DNA of 64,000 bases from Xanthomonas sp. AM6 (GCF_025665335.1 NZ_CP106869.1:3932501-3996500); one strand, 5' to 3'; shown: positions 20,595 through 30,864, counted from the first letter of the stretch. The notes: generated by a model not told the origin, from the sequence alone. Translations and numbers: made by a program.

Positions 20595-22655
20595 TCAGCC
20601 CAGCGCCACCAGCAGCAGGTCGATCAGCTTGATCCCGACGAACGGCAGCAGCACGCCGCCGACGCCGTAGATCAGCATGTTCCGGCGCAGCAGCGAGGTC
20701 GCCGTGGCCGGGACGAAGCGCACGCCGCGCAGCGCCAGCGGGATCAGCGCCGGAATCACCAGCGCGTTGAAGATCAGCGCGGCCAGCACCGCATGCACGG
20801 GGCTGGACAGGCGCATCACGTTCAACGCCGCCATCTGCGGGATCGAGGCGGCGAACAGCGCCGGCAGGATCGCGAAGTACTTGGACACGTCGTTGGCCAG
20901 CGAGAAGGTGGTCAGCGCGCCGCGGGTGATCAGCTGCTGCTTGCCCACCTCCACCACCGCCAGCAGCTTGGCCGGATCCGAATCCAGGTCGACCATGTTG
21001 CCGGCTTCCTTGGCCGCCTGCGTGCCCGAGTTCATCGCCAGGCCGACGTCGGCCTGCGCGAGGGCCGGCGCGTCGTTGGTGCCGTCGCCGACCATCGCCA
21101 CCAGCCGCCCGCCGGCCTGCTCGGCGCGGATGCGCGCGAGCTTGTCCTCCGGCGTGGCCTCGGCGATGTAGTCGTCCACACCGGCCTCGGCGGCGATCGC
21201 CGCGGCGGTGAGCGGGTTGTCGCCGGTGATCATCACCGTCTTGACGCCCATCGCGCGCAGCCGCGCGAACTTCTCGCGCACGCCGTGCTTGACCACGTCC
21301 GACAGTTCGACCACGCCGAGCACGTGCCGGCCCTCGGCCACCACCAGCGGCGTGGCGCCGCTGCGCGCGACCTGCTCCACGCGCCCCTTCAGTTCCGCCG
21401 GCACCTGCCCGCCGAGCGCGGCGACGTGGCGGATCAGCGCATCGGCCGCGCCCTTGCGGATCGAACGCGGCGGCTGCTGCCCCTGCGCGGGCAGGTCGAC
21501 GCCGGACATGCGCGTCTGCGCGGTGAAGGCGACGAAGCTGGCGCCGTCCGGATCGGCCGGCGGCAGGCCCTGCTCGCGCGCCAGGCGCACGATCGACTTG
21601 CCTTCCGGGGTCGGGTCGGCCAGCGAGGACAGCATCGCCGCCTCGCGCAGCTGCGCCGCATCCACGCCGCTGAGCGCATGGAACGCGGTGGCCTGACGGT
21701 CGCCGTGGGTGATGGTGCCGGTCTTGTCGAGCAGCAGCACGTCGACGTCGCCGGCCACTTCCACCGCCTTGCCCGACTTGGCCAGCACGTTGGCCGACAG
21801 CGCGCGGTTCATGCCGGCGATGCCGATCGCCGGCAGCAGTCCGCCGATGGTGGTCGGGATCAGGCACACCAGCAGCGCGATCAGCAGCAGCGGATCGATC
21901 TGCACGCCGACGAAGCCGGCGATCACCGGCAAGGTCGCAACCACGATCAGGAAGGTCAGGGTCATCGCCGCCAGCAGCATGGTCAGCGCGATCTCGTTCG
22001 GAGTCTTCTGCCGGTTGGCGCCTTCGACCAGCGCGATCATCCGGTCCAGGAAACTGTGGCCCGGCTCGGCGGTGACCTTCACCACGATCTGGTCGGACAG
22101 CACCTTGGTGCCGCCGATCACGCCGGAGCGGTCGGTGCCGGCCTCGCGCAGCACCGGCGCCGATTCGCCGGTGACCGCGGCCTCGTTGATCGTGGCCACG
22201 CCGTGCAGGATCTCGCCATCGGCCGGAATGAGCTCTCCGGCGGCGATCACCACCAGGTCGCCCGGCTTGAGTTCGGCGGCGGGAATGCTGGTTTCGCCAT
22301 CCAGTTGCGCGCTGCGCACCCGGCGCGCCACCAGGTCCTTGCGCGCGCGCCGCAGCGAGGCGGCCTGGCCGCGGCCGCGCGCCTCGGCCACCGCCTCGGC
22401 GAAATTGCCGAACAGCACGGTGAGCAGCAGGATCGCGGTCACCGCCCAGCCGAACGCGGGCGCGCCCTGCCCGGCTACGGTGATCAACGCCGACAGCAGG
22501 GTGCCGGCGAACACCACCGCCATCACCGGGCTACCGAGCAGGTGCCGCGGCGAGAGTTTCAGCACGCTGGCGCGCAGCGCCGCGCGCAACGTGGGGCCGT
22601 CGAGCAGGCCAGGCTTGTGGACCGAGGAAGAAGTGTGCGGAAGCGGGGTGCTCAT
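20595..22655 (-). CDS. kdpB: K+-transporting P-type ATPase subunit KdpB
   Basis: The 686-residue ATP-hydrolysing subunit of the KdpFABC pump. It has the phosphorylation motif DKTGT (Asp310), the actuator TGES (162-165, whose Ser is an inhibitory phosphorylation site in E. coli KdpB), and the hinge [16 protein letters not shown], with seven membrane segments. The ATG at 22655 is preferred; an in-frame ATG eight codons upstream would run into kdpA. Confidence 0.97.
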   Translation of the reverse strand: MSTPLPHTSSSVHKPGLLDGPTLRAALRASVLKLSPRHLLGSPVMAVVFAGTLLSALITVAGQGAPAFGWAVTAILLLTVLFGNFAEAVAEARGRGQAASLRRARKDLVARRVRSAQLDGETSIPAAELKPGDLVVIAAGELIPADGEILHGVATINEAAVTGESAPVLREAGTDRSGVIGGTKVLSDQIVVKVTAEPGHSFLDRMIALVEGANRQKTPNEIALTMLLAAMTLTFLIVVATLPVIAGFVGVQIDPLLLIALLVCLIPTTIGGLLPAIGIAGMNRALSANVLAKSGKAVEVAGDVDVLLLDKTGTITHGDRQATAFHALSGVDAAQLREAAMLSSLADPTPEGKSIVRLAREQGLPPADPDGASFVAFTAQTRMSGVDLPAQGQQPPRSIRKGAADALIRHVAALGGQVPAELKGRVEQVARSGATPLVVAEGRHVLGVVELSDVVKHGVREKFARLRAMGVKTVMITGDNPLTAAAIAAEAGVDDYIAEATPEDKLARIRAEQAGGRLVAMVGDGTNDAPALAQADVGLAMNSGTQAAKEAGNMVDLDSDPAKLLAVVEVGKQQLITRGALTTFSLANDVSKYFAILPALFAASIPQMAALNVMRLSSPVHAVLAALIFNALVIPALIPLALRGVRFVPATATSLLRRNMLIYGVGGVLLPFVGIKLIDLLLVALG

Positions 22656-22665
22656 GGTCGTGGTC

Positions 22666-24459
22666 TCAGTGCGCGGCAAGCGTCAGGTGATCGGCGATCG
22701 GGCCCAACACCAGTGCCGGCGTGAATTGCAGAACGGTCAGGACCGCGATCACCGCGATCAGGGTCAGCGCGAAGGTCGGGGTTTCCACCTGCAGGCTGCC
22801 GCCGGTTTCCGGCGCCACCCGCTTGCGCGCCATCTGCGCGGCCACGATCAGCGGCACGATCAGCGCCGGATAGCGGCCCAGGATCAGCACCAGCGTGCAG
22901 GTCAGGTTCCACCACGGAATGCCGTCGCCGAGGCCTTCGAACCCCGAGCCGTTGTTGGCGAACGCCGAGGTGTACTCGTAGAACACCTGGCTGATGCCGT
23001 GGAAGCCGGGATTGGAGGTGGCGGTGATCGCCGCCGGCATGGCCAGGGTCAGCGCGGTGAAGCCGAGCAGCACCAGCGGCTGCAGCAGCACCAGCAAGGC
23101 CAGCAGGCGCACTTCGCCGGCCTCGATCTTGCGGCCGAACAGTTCCGGCGTGCGCCCGGTCATCAGCCCGGCCAGGAACACGCTCAGCAGCAGGTACACC
23201 AGGAACTGCTGCAGCCCGCAGCCGATGCCGCCCCAGATCGCGTTGACCAGCATGTCGACCATGGCCACGCCGCCGGTCAGCGGCGCCAGCGAATCGTGCA
23301 TCGCGTTGACCGAGCCGTTGGAGCTCTGCGTGGTCAGCGCCGCCCATGCCGCCGACGCATCGGCGCCGAAGCGCACCTCCTTGCCTTCCATCAGCGCCGC
23401 GCTCGCGGCGCCGGGCGCATGGCCTTCGGACCACACCGCCACCGCGGTGGAGGCCAGCGACATCGCCAGCATGCTGCCGAACACCAGCGCGGTGAACTTG
23501 TGGCGCCCGGTGAACGGCCCGACCATGAATGCGATCGCGACCGGGATCAGCACCAGCGCCAGCATTTCCAGCAGGTTGGAGAACGGCGTCGGGTTCTCCA
23601 GCGCCATCGCGCTGTTTGGGCCGTACCAGCCGCCGCCGTTGGTGCCGAGCTGCTTGATCGCCACCATCGCCGCGACCGGGCCGAGCGGGATCTTCTGCGT
23701 CGCCATGCCGGCGCTGGCGTCCAGCGGCGTCGCCACCGGGCCGGCCGCCAGCGTCGACGGCACGCCCTGCTGGGTCAGCAGCACGGTCCACAGCAGGCAC
23801 AGCGGCAGCAGAAAGCGCAGCGTCGGCCGGATCACGTCGGCCCAGTAGTTGCCGACGTCGGCGTCGTCGGCGCCGAGCGTGGTGGGCTGCGCAGCCGTTG
23901 CGGCGAGCGCAGGTTGCCGTGCCTGGCGCATCGGCTCCGCATCGTGGGGCGCTGAGGCGGCCGCTGCCGGCAACGCCTCGACCGCTCGCCCACCGAACAG
24001 CGCGCGCAGCGTCGCCGCCACCAGCGCCAGGCCCATCATCGGGGTGATGAACTGCAGGCCGACCACGCCCACCGCCTGCGACAGGTACGACAGCTGCGCC
24101 TGGCCGGAGTAGTGCTGCTGGTTGGTGTTGGTCAGGAACGAGACCATGGTGTGCAGCGCGGTGTCCCAGCGCAGGTTCGGCACCGCATCGGGATTGAGCG
24201 GCAGCCACGCCTGGGTCACGAACAGGGCGAACACCAGCACGCCCAGCACCAAGTTGCTGGCCAGGAACGCGGCCGCGTAGCCGCGCCAGCTCATGCCGCG
24301 CGCCGGATCGGTGCCGAGCAGGCGGTACAGCGGCCGTTCGATCCAGCCGAACAGGGCGTCGCCGCGCATCGGCGCGCCGCGCATCACCTTGGCCAGGTAC
24401 AGGCCGAGCGGCCAGCCGAGCAGCAGCGCCAGCGCATAGACAAGCAATGTATCGATCAT
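22666..24459 (-). CDS. kdpA: K+-transporting ATPase subunit KdpA
   Basis: The 597-residue K+-binding, channel-like subunit, with ten membrane segments and four pore-loop repeats. Visible selectivity-type loops include [24 protein letters not shown] and [12 protein letters not shown]. The loop between the first and second repeats (about 160-200) is rich in alanine. Its start follows the kdpF stop by 16 bases. Confidence 0.97.
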   Translation of the reverse strand: MIDTLLVYALALLLGWPLGLYLAKVMRGAPMRGDALFGWIERPLYRLLGTDPARGMSWRGYAAAFLASNLVLGVLVFALFVTQAWLPLNPDAVPNLRWDTALHTMVSFLTNTNQQHYSGQAQLSYLSQAVGVVGLQFITPMMGLALVAATLRALFGGRAVEALPAAAASAPHDAEPMRQARQPALAATAAQPTTLGADDADVGNYWADVIRPTLRFLLPLCLLWTVLLTQQGVPSTLAAGPVATPLDASAGMATQKIPLGPVAAMVAIKQLGTNGGGWYGPNSAMALENPTPFSNLLEMLALVLIPVAIAFMVGPFTGRHKFTALVFGSMLAMSLASTAVAVWSEGHAPGAASAALMEGKEVRFGADASAAWAALTTQSSNGSVNAMHDSLAPLTGGVAMVDMLVNAIWGGIGCGLQQFLVYLLLSVFLAGLMTGRTPELFGRKIEAGEVRLLALLVLLQPLVLLGFTALTLAMPAAITATSNPGFHGISQVFYEYTSAFANNGSGFEGLGDGIPWWNLTCTLVLILGRYPALIVPLIVAAQMARKRVAPETGGSLQVETPTFALTLIAVIAVLTVLQFTPALVLGPIADHLTLAAH

Positions 24460-24475
24460 GGAAGCGGTACTCGGC

Positions 24476-24568
24476 TCAGAAATCTTCGGGACGCAGGATC
24501 ACGTACAGCAGGTAGCCGGCGGCGAGGATCACCGCCACGCCGCAGATCAGCGATAGCCAGGTCGGCAT
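24476..24568 (-). CDS. kdpF: K+-transporting ATPase small subunit KdpF
   Basis: A 30-residue single-helix peptide, MPTWLSLICGVAVILAAGYL followed by LYVILRPEDF. E. coli KdpF is 29 residues with the same pattern of one helix and an acidic-aromatic end. It sits immediately before kdpA and has an AGGAGAG ribosome site. KdpF stabilises the complex in the membrane. It is easily missed because of its size. Confidence 0.9.
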   Translation of the reverse strand: MPTWLSLICGVAVILAAGYLLYVILRPEDF

Positions 24569-24586
24569 GTCATCTCTCCTAGGGAA

Positions 24587-25315
24587 TCAGAACGTGGCTT
24601 GCAGCGCGGCTTCCACGCGCCCGCCGGCCATGCCGGGGAACAGCCGCTCGGCGGCGCGATCGCTGTCGTGCGCGGTCAGCCGCAGCTCCAGGCCGGGGCC
24701 GCCCGGGCGGCCGCCGGGCAGGGTGAACACCGCGCTGACCAGGCCGTGGCTGTAGCTGTCGGCGTAGCCGCGCGCGAGCCAGTAACGGCCCACTGCCGCC
24801 TCGACGCGCACGCGTTCGTTGAACGGGTAGCGCGCGCCGAGCTGCGCATAGGTGCCGGTACTGTCGCTGGCCAGCGCGTCGTCGGACCAGCCCAGCTGCG
24901 CCCAGACGCGCTGCTTCCAGGTCACGGTCGCGCCCAGCTCGGTCCAGTTCAGCGCGGCGGCCGAGGGGTACTGGTAGCGGGTCAGGTTCGCGTCCCAGGC
25001 CCAGTCCGGGCTCCACTGCCCGCGCCAGCCGAGCACGCCGTCGATTTCGGTGCTGGCCTGCGGCGTGCCGTCGAAGCGGATCGACGACGCCCACAGCGAC
25101 GCGTACGCGCCGTTGTCGGCGGCCAGCGCCAGGCCGGCCTGGACGGCGGGATCGCCATCGCTCTGGGTGCTGCCGCGCCACACGTAATCGCTGGTGAGCG
25201 TGGCATTGCCGCTGACGCTGGCGGCGTGCGCGGAGGCGGCGCCGGCCAGCAGGGAAAGCGCGAGCGCGCCGCGCGACACGGGCCGGCGGGCGATGCGGGA
25301 AAGCGGGGAGAACAT
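24587..25315 (-). CDS. TorF-family putative outer-membrane porin, first gene of the kdp operon
   Basis: A 242-residue protein with a signal peptide (about 1-31, ending ASAHA) and then repeated amphipathic strands, ending in Phe as outer-membrane barrels do. The segment LTSDYVWRGSTQSDGDPAVQAGL is the hallmark of the TorF/Gcw_chp family of conserved outer-membrane proteins. ATG 25315 is chosen to give a standard signal peptide. Only 18 bases separate it from kdpF on the same strand, so it is probably co-transcribed with the K+ pump and may serve ion entry through the outer membrane; that role is inferred only from position. Confidence 0.82.
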   Translation of the reverse strand: MFSPLSRIARRPVSRGALALSLLAGAASAHAASVSGNATLTSDYVWRGSTQSDGDPAVQAGLALAADNGAYASLWASSIRFDGTPQASTEIDGVLGWRGQWSPDWAWDANLTRYQYPSAAALNWTELGATVTWKQRVWAQLGWSDDALASDSTGTYAQLGARYPFNERVRVEAAVGRYWLARGYADSYSHGLVSAVFTLPGGRPGGPGLELRLTAHDSDRAAERLFPGMAGGRVEAALQATF

Positions 25316-25404
25316 GACGGGAAGTCCAGGGCGGAACCGTTCCGCCGACCTGGTCATGTTCCGGCGCGGGGCCGTAAAGTCGCTATCGGCCGACGCCACC
25401 AGCG

Positions 25405-25426
25405 GCGTAAATTCCGCGTAATTTCT
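25405..25426. promoter_or_regulatory. Tandem 11-bp direct repeat upstream of the porin-kdp operon
   Basis: GCGTAAATTCC (25405-25415) is followed at once by GCGTAATTTCT. It is the most AT-rich spot in the 181-bp spacer between the porin gene and the next gene, about 90 bases before the porin start. It could be a binding site for KdpE or another activator; no known KdpE consensus is matched. Confidence 0.3.
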
Positions 25427-25457
25427 GCCGCCGCACGTCGACGGCGTGGTGCAGGGA

Positions 25458-25478
25458 AGGCCGGCGTTGCACCGGCCT
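25458..25478 (-). terminator. Hairpin after the S15/CocE-type hydrolase gene
   Basis: AGGCCGG (25458-25464) and CCGGCCT (25472-25478) pair across a 7-base loop, about 20 bases past the stop codon at 25497. Only TTCCC follows, so termination may be weak or Rho-assisted. Confidence 0.5.
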
Positions 25479-25496
25479 CCCCCGTCGAACGCACCC

Positions 25497-27074
25497 TCAG
25501 TGCAGCGGCACGCTCAGGCGCGACGGCGCCGCCGCCGGCGAACCGAAGCTGACGCTGCCGCCGAAGCGGCTGGCCGAGGTGTAGCGCGGATCGGTGGTGT
25601 CCACCACCAGCACCAGGCGGTTGCCGGCCGGGATCTCGGCGGCGGTGGCCTGCAGCGGCAGATCGATCGTGGTCGCCACGCCCGGGGCAGCGTTGCGCAG
25701 CGTGTACGGCGCATGGCTGAGCAGTTTCCCCACGCCGAGGCCATCCACGCTGTAGAGGTAGGCGAACAGCGACACGTTGGCCTGGCTCGGGGTCACGGTC
25801 ACGCGCAGCGACGGGCTGCCGACCAGGCGCTTGGCGCTGGCGTACGCCGGGCCGGCCCAGACCGCGGCGCCGCTGCGGGTCACCAGCGGGATCGAGGTGG
25901 TGACCGGCTGGCCGAAGCCCTGCAGCAGGCCGCTGACCAGCAGCACGCCCGAATCGGCCAGGGTCGGCACGCCGGTGGCGATGCGATGGCTCCAGCCGTT
26001 GCTGGCGCCGCTGCTCAGCGCGCCGGTCGCGACCAGGCCGCTCGGGCGGGTCAGGGCGTAGGTGGTCGCGCCGGCCTGCACGCTGTTCCAGTCGGCATAG
26101 CGCAGCCAGCTGCCGCCGAGGGTGGACAGCTGCACCGGCAGCTCGCTGTCCACGCCGTTGGCCTGGCCCTTGAGGTAATGGTCGAACCAGCGGGTGGTCT
26201 CGGTGTAGATCTCGTTGGGCAGACCGAGCGCGCCCGGCAGTTCGGCGGTGGCGTGGTCGCCCTGGCTGAACATCAGGTGCTTGGGCACGCTCAGGCGGTT
26301 GTACAGGTCGATGTACTGGTTCGGCGGGAACAGGCCGTCGTTGAACGCATTGGCCAGCAGCACCGCCGGGCCGTTGCGGTTGAGCGCCTGCAGCTCGTTG
26401 ATCACGCCGCGCTCGGCGGCCTTGGGCAGGAAGCCCTGCACCGCGCCGTCGTAGTCGCCGACCGCCACGCGCGCGCTGATCTGCGCCAGGTCCGGGCCGG
26501 GCCGGCCGGTGATCGCGCCGGACGCGACCAGCAGGCCGACGCCCTGCTCGCTGACCGTCGTGTTCGCGTACAGCGAGGCCTGCAGGTCGGCCCAGCCGCT
26601 CAGCGCGGCGACCGCCTTGATCCGCGGATCGCGCGCGGCGGCGAGCAGGCTGGTGCCGGCGCCGTAGGAGATGCCGGACACGCCGATCGCCTTGGGATTG
26701 GCCGGCGTGTTGGCCAGCGCCCAGTCGATCACCGTGCTGACGTCCTCCACCGTCGCCGCGCCGGCGATGTCGATCTGCCCGGCCGAATCCCAGAACCCGC
26801 GCGAGGTGTAGCTGACCACCACGTAGCCGTTGCTGGCCAGTTCGCTGGCGCGGCCCACGTATTCCAGGTTGGGCAGCGACCAGCTGGCCGGCATCACCAC
26901 CAGCGGAAAGGGTCCGGCGCCCTGCCCCTGCGGCACCAGCACCAGCGCGCCGAGCTTGGTGCCGTCCCAACTGGGGATGGTCTGGTACTGCTTGCTGAAG
27001 CCGCCGGCGAACGCAGCGGCGGAGAACAACAGCATCGCGCACAGGGCGATGCAGCGGGACAAGGACTTACGCAT
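25497..27074 (-). CDS. Secreted CocE/NonD (peptidase S15-like) hydrolase
   Basis: A 525-residue exported alpha/beta-hydrolase with a signal peptide (MRKSLSRCIALCAMLLFSAA, cleaved near AFA). The nucleophile is in GISYGAGTS, the S15 form G-x-S-Y-G; the acid is in FNDGLFPPNQ and the histidine in QGDHATAE. The C-terminal third (about 340-525) is a beta-rich domain as in X-Pro dipeptidyl peptidases and cocaine esterases (SLRVTVTPSQANVSLFAYLY). It could be a peptidase, esterase or acylase; the sequence does not decide. ATG 27074 fits the signal peptide. It stands alone between two repeat-rich spacers. Confidence 0.85.
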   Translation of the reverse strand: MRKSLSRCIALCAMLLFSAAAFAGGFSKQYQTIPSWDGTKLGALVLVPQGQGAGPFPLVVMPASWSLPNLEYVGRASELASNGYVVVSYTSRGFWDSAGQIDIAGAATVEDVSTVIDWALANTPANPKAIGVSGISYGAGTSLLAAARDPRIKAVAALSGWADLQASLYANTTVSEQGVGLLVASGAITGRPGPDLAQISARVAVGDYDGAVQGFLPKAAERGVINELQALNRNGPAVLLANAFNDGLFPPNQYIDLYNRLSVPKHLMFSQGDHATAELPGALGLPNEIYTETTRWFDHYLKGQANGVDSELPVQLSTLGGSWLRYADWNSVQAGATTYALTRPSGLVATGALSSGASNGWSHRIATGVPTLADSGVLLVSGLLQGFGQPVTTSIPLVTRSGAAVWAGPAYASAKRLVGSPSLRVTVTPSQANVSLFAYLYSVDGLGVGKLLSHAPYTLRNAAPGVATTIDLPLQATAAEIPAGNRLVLVVDTTDPRYTSASRFGGSVSFGSPAAAPSRLSVPLH

Positions 27075-27252
27075 GAACTGCCTCCCAGACAGCGCCGGGC
27101 CGGAATGGCCCAGCTGCCAGAAACGGTTACGGGGCACGCGACGCGGGCATCGCGTCTGGCGCACCGTACCAGCGGGTACGGACCATTTCACGCCGCAGTG
27201 CGGCACAGTATGGTGGCGCCTTGTGGCCGTCCATGGACCTGCGGGTTCCTTA

Positions 27253-27486
27253 GTGGGAGAAGGGACAGCTGCGGCGCACATAGCCCCTCTCCCGTCGGAG
27301 AGGGTTGGGGTGACGGATGGCGCGAAAGCGCCTCGCTGATCTGGATGCGCGAGGCTTCGCCCGGACCCTCATCCGGCCCTGCGGCCACCTTCTCCCGACG
27401 GGAGAAGGAACAGCCGCGTGCGCTTTAGCCCCGCTCCCACCGGGAGGGGGTGGGGTGAGGGTCCGGCGCGAAGCGCCTCGCGGATC
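27253..27486. repeat. Cluster of three MITE-like repeats
   Basis: In the 415-bp gene-free spacer, a unit of about 88 bp appears twice in direct orientation (27253-27341 and 27399-27486), each with GGGAGAAGG, a CCC(T/G)CTCCC...GGGAG(A/G)GGG hairpin, TGGGGTGA and GGCGCGAA(A)GCGCC. A third, inverted copy of the right part lies between them (about 27347-27398). No gene is visible. Confidence 0.7.
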
Positions 27487-27489
27487 CCG

Positions 27490-28464
27490 CTACCCGGCGA
27501 AATGCTCGTAGCCGCGCCGCGGCGGCTGCCAGGGCTGGCCGTCGGCATCGCGGACCACGATGCCGGCGCCGGCCACGATGCGGCCGATGGGCGTGGCGTC
27601 CACGCCGATCGCCTGCAGCGCCTGCACGATGGCCGCGCGCTGCGCCGGGGCGGCGGTGAAGCACAGTTCGTAGTCGTCGCCGCCGCCCAGTTGCCACGCG
27701 TGCACCTGCGCGGCGCTGGCCTGCGCCGGGGCGGCGGCGGCCGGCAGCGCGGCCAGCCACAGTTCGGCGCCGACGCCACTGCGCACGCAGATGTGGTCCA
27801 GGTCGGCCAGCAGGCCGTCGGAGATGTCGACGCAGGCGTGCGCCAGCCCGCGCAGGCGCAGCCCGGCCTGCACCCGTGGGGTCGGCCGCAGCAGGCGCTG
27901 GCGCAGGTGCTCGTGGACCGGGTCGGCGGCGGCATGGGCCACGTCCAGGCGCCCGGCCTGCCACAGCGCCAGTGCCGCGGCGGCCTCGCCCGGATGTCCG
28001 GTCACCCAGACCTCGTCGCCCGGCTGCGCGCCGTCGCGGCGCAGGGCGACGCCGGGCGCCACGCTGCCGATCGCGGTGACCGACAGCGACAGCGGCCCGC
28101 GCGTGGTGTCGCCGCCGGCCAGCACGATGGCGTGCGCGTCGGCCAGCGCGAAGAAGCCGTCGGCGAAGGCGTCGGTCCAGCCCGCGTCCTCGTGCGACAA
28201 CGACAGCGACAGCGTGCACCAGCGCGGCTGCGCGCCCATCGCGGCGAGGTCGGACAGGTTCACCGCCAATGTCTTCCAGCCCACGTCGGCAGGCGCCGTC
28301 TCGACCGGGAAGTGCACGCCGGCATTGAGCGTATCGGTGGTGATCGCCAACTGCTCGCCCGGCGGCGGCTGCAGCAGCGCCGCATCGTCGCCGATCCCCA
28401 ACGGCACGTCGTCGCGCGCCCCGATCCGGGCACGCAGGCGATCGATCAGGTCGAATTCGGGCAT
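27490..28464 (-). CDS. thiL: Thiamine-monophosphate kinase ThiL
   Basis: ThiL phosphorylates thiamine monophosphate to the active cofactor. The 324-residue protein has the PurM/ThiL-type motifs GIGDDAALL, TTDTLNAGVHF, NLSDLAAMGAQPRW, AGGDTTRG, and DISDGLLADL, and ends GYEHF. The ATG at 28464 fits the family start EFDLIDR; upstream codons are repeat-derived. Its place after nusB is a common riboflavin/thiamine neighbourhood. Confidence 0.96.
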   Translation of the reverse strand: MPEFDLIDRLRARIGARDDVPLGIGDDAALLQPPPGEQLAITTDTLNAGVHFPVETAPADVGWKTLAVNLSDLAAMGAQPRWCTLSLSLSHEDAGWTDAFADGFFALADAHAIVLAGGDTTRGPLSLSVTAIGSVAPGVALRRDGAQPGDEVWVTGHPGEAAAALALWQAGRLDVAHAAADPVHEHLRQRLLRPTPRVQAGLRLRGLAHACVDISDGLLADLDHICVRSGVGAELWLAALPAAAAPAQASAAQVHAWQLGGGDDYELCFTAAPAQRAAIVQALQAIGVDATPIGRIVAGAGIVVRDADGQPWQPPRRGYEHFAG

Positions 28465-28666
28465 TGGGGGGCCGGGATTGGGGATTCGGGATTCGGGATT
28501 CGCAACAGCCGGATGACCGGCCATTCGCGCAAAGAGCGTCGCGTTCGAGGTCGAGACTTACTGTTGGCAAGCATGGCCGCGAATGCCGTTGCCAGGAACC
28601 AGCATTCCTTCGCAATCAACGATGGTTGCCGGGATGCCGCCCTTGCGAATCCCCAATCCCGCGCCG
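28465..28666. repeat. thiL-nusB spacer with inverted heptamer tracts
   Basis: GGGATTGGGGATTCGGG-type sequence (28472-28501) next to the thiL start is matched by a short opposite-strand tract (28646-28660) near the nusB stop. Nothing else is recognised in the 202 bp. Confidence 0.6.
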
Positions 28667-29143
28667 TCAGGCGCCCGCGCCGCCCGACTCCACCGTGCGC
28701 CATTCCAGCGCGGCGCGGTCGAGCACGCCGTTGACGTAGGTGTGGCCGTGTTCGGAGCCGAAGCGCTTGGCGGTCTCGATCGCTTCGTTGATCACCACGC
28801 GGTACGGCACGTCCTGGCGGTGCAGCAGTTCGTAGGCGGCCAGGCGCAGCACGGCGCGCTCGATCGCGTCCACTTCCTCGACCGTGCGGTCCAGGTAGCC
28901 GACCAGCGCCGCATCCAGTTCGGTGCGGTGCTTGAGTACGCCTTCGACCAGGTTCTCGAAATAGATCAGGTCGGCGACTTCGTGCGCCTGCTCGTGGGCG
29001 AACTGCGCGATCACCTGCTGCGCGGTGCCGCCGGCGATCTGCCAGGCGTAGATCGCCTGCAGCGCGCGCCGGCGCGCGCGCGAGCGCAGCACCGGATCGA
29101 CGCCATCGCGGCGGACGTGCTTGTGGCCAGCGGACTTGTTCAC
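28667..29143 (-). CDS. nusB: Transcription antitermination factor NusB
   Basis: A 158-residue all-helical protein that, with NusE, binds boxA in rRNA leaders. It carries [57 protein letters not shown] and YVNGVLD, all typical. Start codon overlaps the ribH stop as ATGA, the standard ribH-nusB pairing. Confidence 0.97.
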   Translation of the reverse strand: MNKSAGHKHVRRDGVDPVLRSRARRRALQAIYAWQIAGGTAQQVIAQFAHEQAHEVADLIYFENLVEGVLKHRTELDAALVGYLDRTVEEVDAIERAVLRLAAYELLHRQDVPYRVVINEAIETAKRFGSEHGHTYVNGVLDRAALEWRTVESGGAGA

Positions 29144-29607
29144 GGCAGCAGCTCCAGAAGATTGACCATTTCCAACGCGGTCAGCGCCGCTTCCTCGCCC
29201 TTGTTGCCGTGGCTGCCGCCGGCGCGCGCCTCGGCGTCCTCGACCCGCTCCACCGCCAGCACGCCGTTGAGCACCGGGATGCGGAAATCCAGCGACACCC
29301 GCAGCAGGCCCTCGGCGCAGCCGTCGGCCACGTGTTCGTAGTGGCGGGTGTCGCCGCGGATCACGCAGCCCAGCGCGATGATCGCCGCGTGCTTGCCGGC
29401 GGCGGCCAGGCGCGCGGCGGCCAGTGGCAGTTCCCAGGCGCCGGGCACGCGGATCACGTCCACCGCATCCTCGGCGATGCCGTTGCCGGCCAGGCTCTCG
29501 CGCGCACCGGCGACGAGCACGTCGGTGATGCGTGCGTTCCAGCGGCTGGCGATGATCGCGAACCGGGCCGCGTCGGGAGCGCGGAGGTCGCCTTCGTAGT
29601 GGGTCAT
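29140..29607 (-). CDS. ribH: 6,7-Dimethyl-8-ribityllumazine synthase
   Basis: The penultimate enzyme of riboflavin synthesis, joining the RibB product with the pyrimidine. It has 155 residues with [25 protein letters not shown] (the catalytic His near the phosphate site), and [18 protein letters not shown] 96-bp spacer with a few repeat remnants separates it from ribBA. Confidence 0.97.
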   Translation of the reverse strand: MTHYEGDLRAPDAARFAIIASRWNARITDVLVAGARESLAGNGIAEDAVDVIRVPGAWELPLAAARLAAAGKHAAIIALGCVIRGDTRHYEHVADGCAEGLLRVSLDFRIPVLNGVLAVERVEDAEARAGGSHGNKGEEAALTALEMVNLLELLP

Positions 29608-29703
29608 GGCGGTGGTGGGTTCAGGGGGTTGGAGAGTTTAGCAGGCGGCCCGCCCGGGACTCGGGAGAGCTTAGAGCACGGCGCGCGCCTGCCAGCAAGG
29701 GCA

Positions 29704-30864
29704 TCAGCCTTTTCCGAATCCCGAATCACGAATCCCGGATCCCGGCCCCACCTCCACATGCTCCACCACCTCCAGCCCGAACCCGGCCAGGCCGACCTGG
29801 CGGCGCGGGGTGCCCAGCACGCGCAGCTTGCCCAGGCCCAGGTCGGCCAGGATCTGGCTGCCGGCGCCGTTGCGCCGCCACTGCCCCACGTCCTTGCTGT
29901 TGGCGGCCACGTCCGGCTGCTTGCGCAGCCGCGCCAGCAGCGCCTGGCTGTCGCGCGGCGCCGACAGCACCACCATCACCCCGCTGCCGGCGGCGGCGAT
30001 CGCGCGCAGCGCGTCGCTGGCGGCCACGCCGAAGTCGTCGCGGCGCCAGTGCAGCAGGTCGGCCAGCGGGTTCTCCACCTGCACCCGCACCAGGGTCGGC
30101 GTGGCCGCGTCGGGGGTGCCGCGGACCAGCGCGAAATGCAGGTCATGGGCGATGCGGTCGCGGTAGGTGACCAGGGTGAAGCCGCCGAACTCGGTCTCGA
30201 TCGGGCGCTCGTCGATGCGCTCGACGGTGTGCTCGGTGGCCAGGCGGTAGGCGATCAGGTCGGCGATCGAGCCCATCTTCAGCCCGTGCAGGCGCGCGAA
30301 TTCCTCTAGCTGCGGGCGCCGCGCCATGCTGCCGTCGGGGTTGAGCACCTCCACCAGCACCCCGGCCGGCTCCAGCCCGGCCAGCAGCGGCAGGTCGCCG
30401 GCGGCCTCGGTGTGGCCGGCGCGGGTCAGCACGCCGCCGGGCTGGGCGATCAGCGGGAAGATGTGGCCGGGCTGGCTCAGGTCGTGCGGCTTGGCGTCCG
30501 GCTTGACCGCGGTGCGCACGGTATGTGCGCGGTCGTAGGCCGAGATGCCGGTGGTGACGCCTTCGGCGGCCTCGATGCTGACGGTGAAATTGGTGTGGAA
30601 CTGCGCGGTGTTGTGCTGGACCATCGGCGCCAGCCCGAGCTGCGCGCAGCGCTCGCGGGTCAGCGACAGGCACACCAGGCCGCGCGCGTGAGTGACCATG
30701 AAGTTGATGTCCGAGGGCTTGACCAGCTCGGCGGCCATGATCAGGTCGCCCTCGTTCTCGCGGTCCTCGTCGTCGACGATGACCACCATGCGGCCGGCGC
30801 GGATTTCCTCCAGCAGCTCGGGGATCGGGGCGAAGTTCAGGCTCGGGGTGGTGGACGGTGACAT
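29704..30864 (-). CDS. ribB: 3,4-Dihydroxy-2-butanone 4-phosphate synthase with degenerate RibA-like domain
   Basis: A 386-residue two-domain protein. The N-terminal domain (about 10-210) has the full DHBP synthase signature: DDEDRENEGDLIMAAE, HTRGLVC-like HARGLVCLSL, and RAGHTEAAGDLPLLAG. The C-terminal domain aligns with GTP cyclohydrolase II, but where that enzyme has the zinc-binding cysteines this one reads VRVQVENPLADLLHWRRDDFG, with none. It should therefore make DHBP but not hydrolyse GTP, like the RibBX-type proteins known in proteobacteria; RibA must be elsewhere. The final dozen residues are repeat-encoded. ATG 30864 fits the family start; it is not certain. Confidence 0.92.
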   Translation of the reverse strand: MSPSTTPSLNFAPIPELLEEIRAGRMVVIVDDEDRENEGDLIMAAELVKPSDINFMVTHARGLVCLSLTRERCAQLGLAPMVQHNTAQFHTNFTVSIEAAEGVTTGISAYDRAHTVRTAVKPDAKPHDLSQPGHIFPLIAQPGGVLTRAGHTEAAGDLPLLAGLEPAGVLVEVLNPDGSMARRPQLEEFARLHGLKMGSIADLIAYRLATEHTVERIDERPIETEFGGFTLVTYRDRIAHDLHFALVRGTPDAATPTLVRVQVENPLADLLHWRRDDFGVAASDALRAIAAAGSGVMVVLSAPRDSQALLARLRKQPDVAANSKDVGQWRRNGAGSQILADLGLGKLRVLGTPRRQVGLAGFGLEVVEHVEVGPGSGIRDSGFGKG

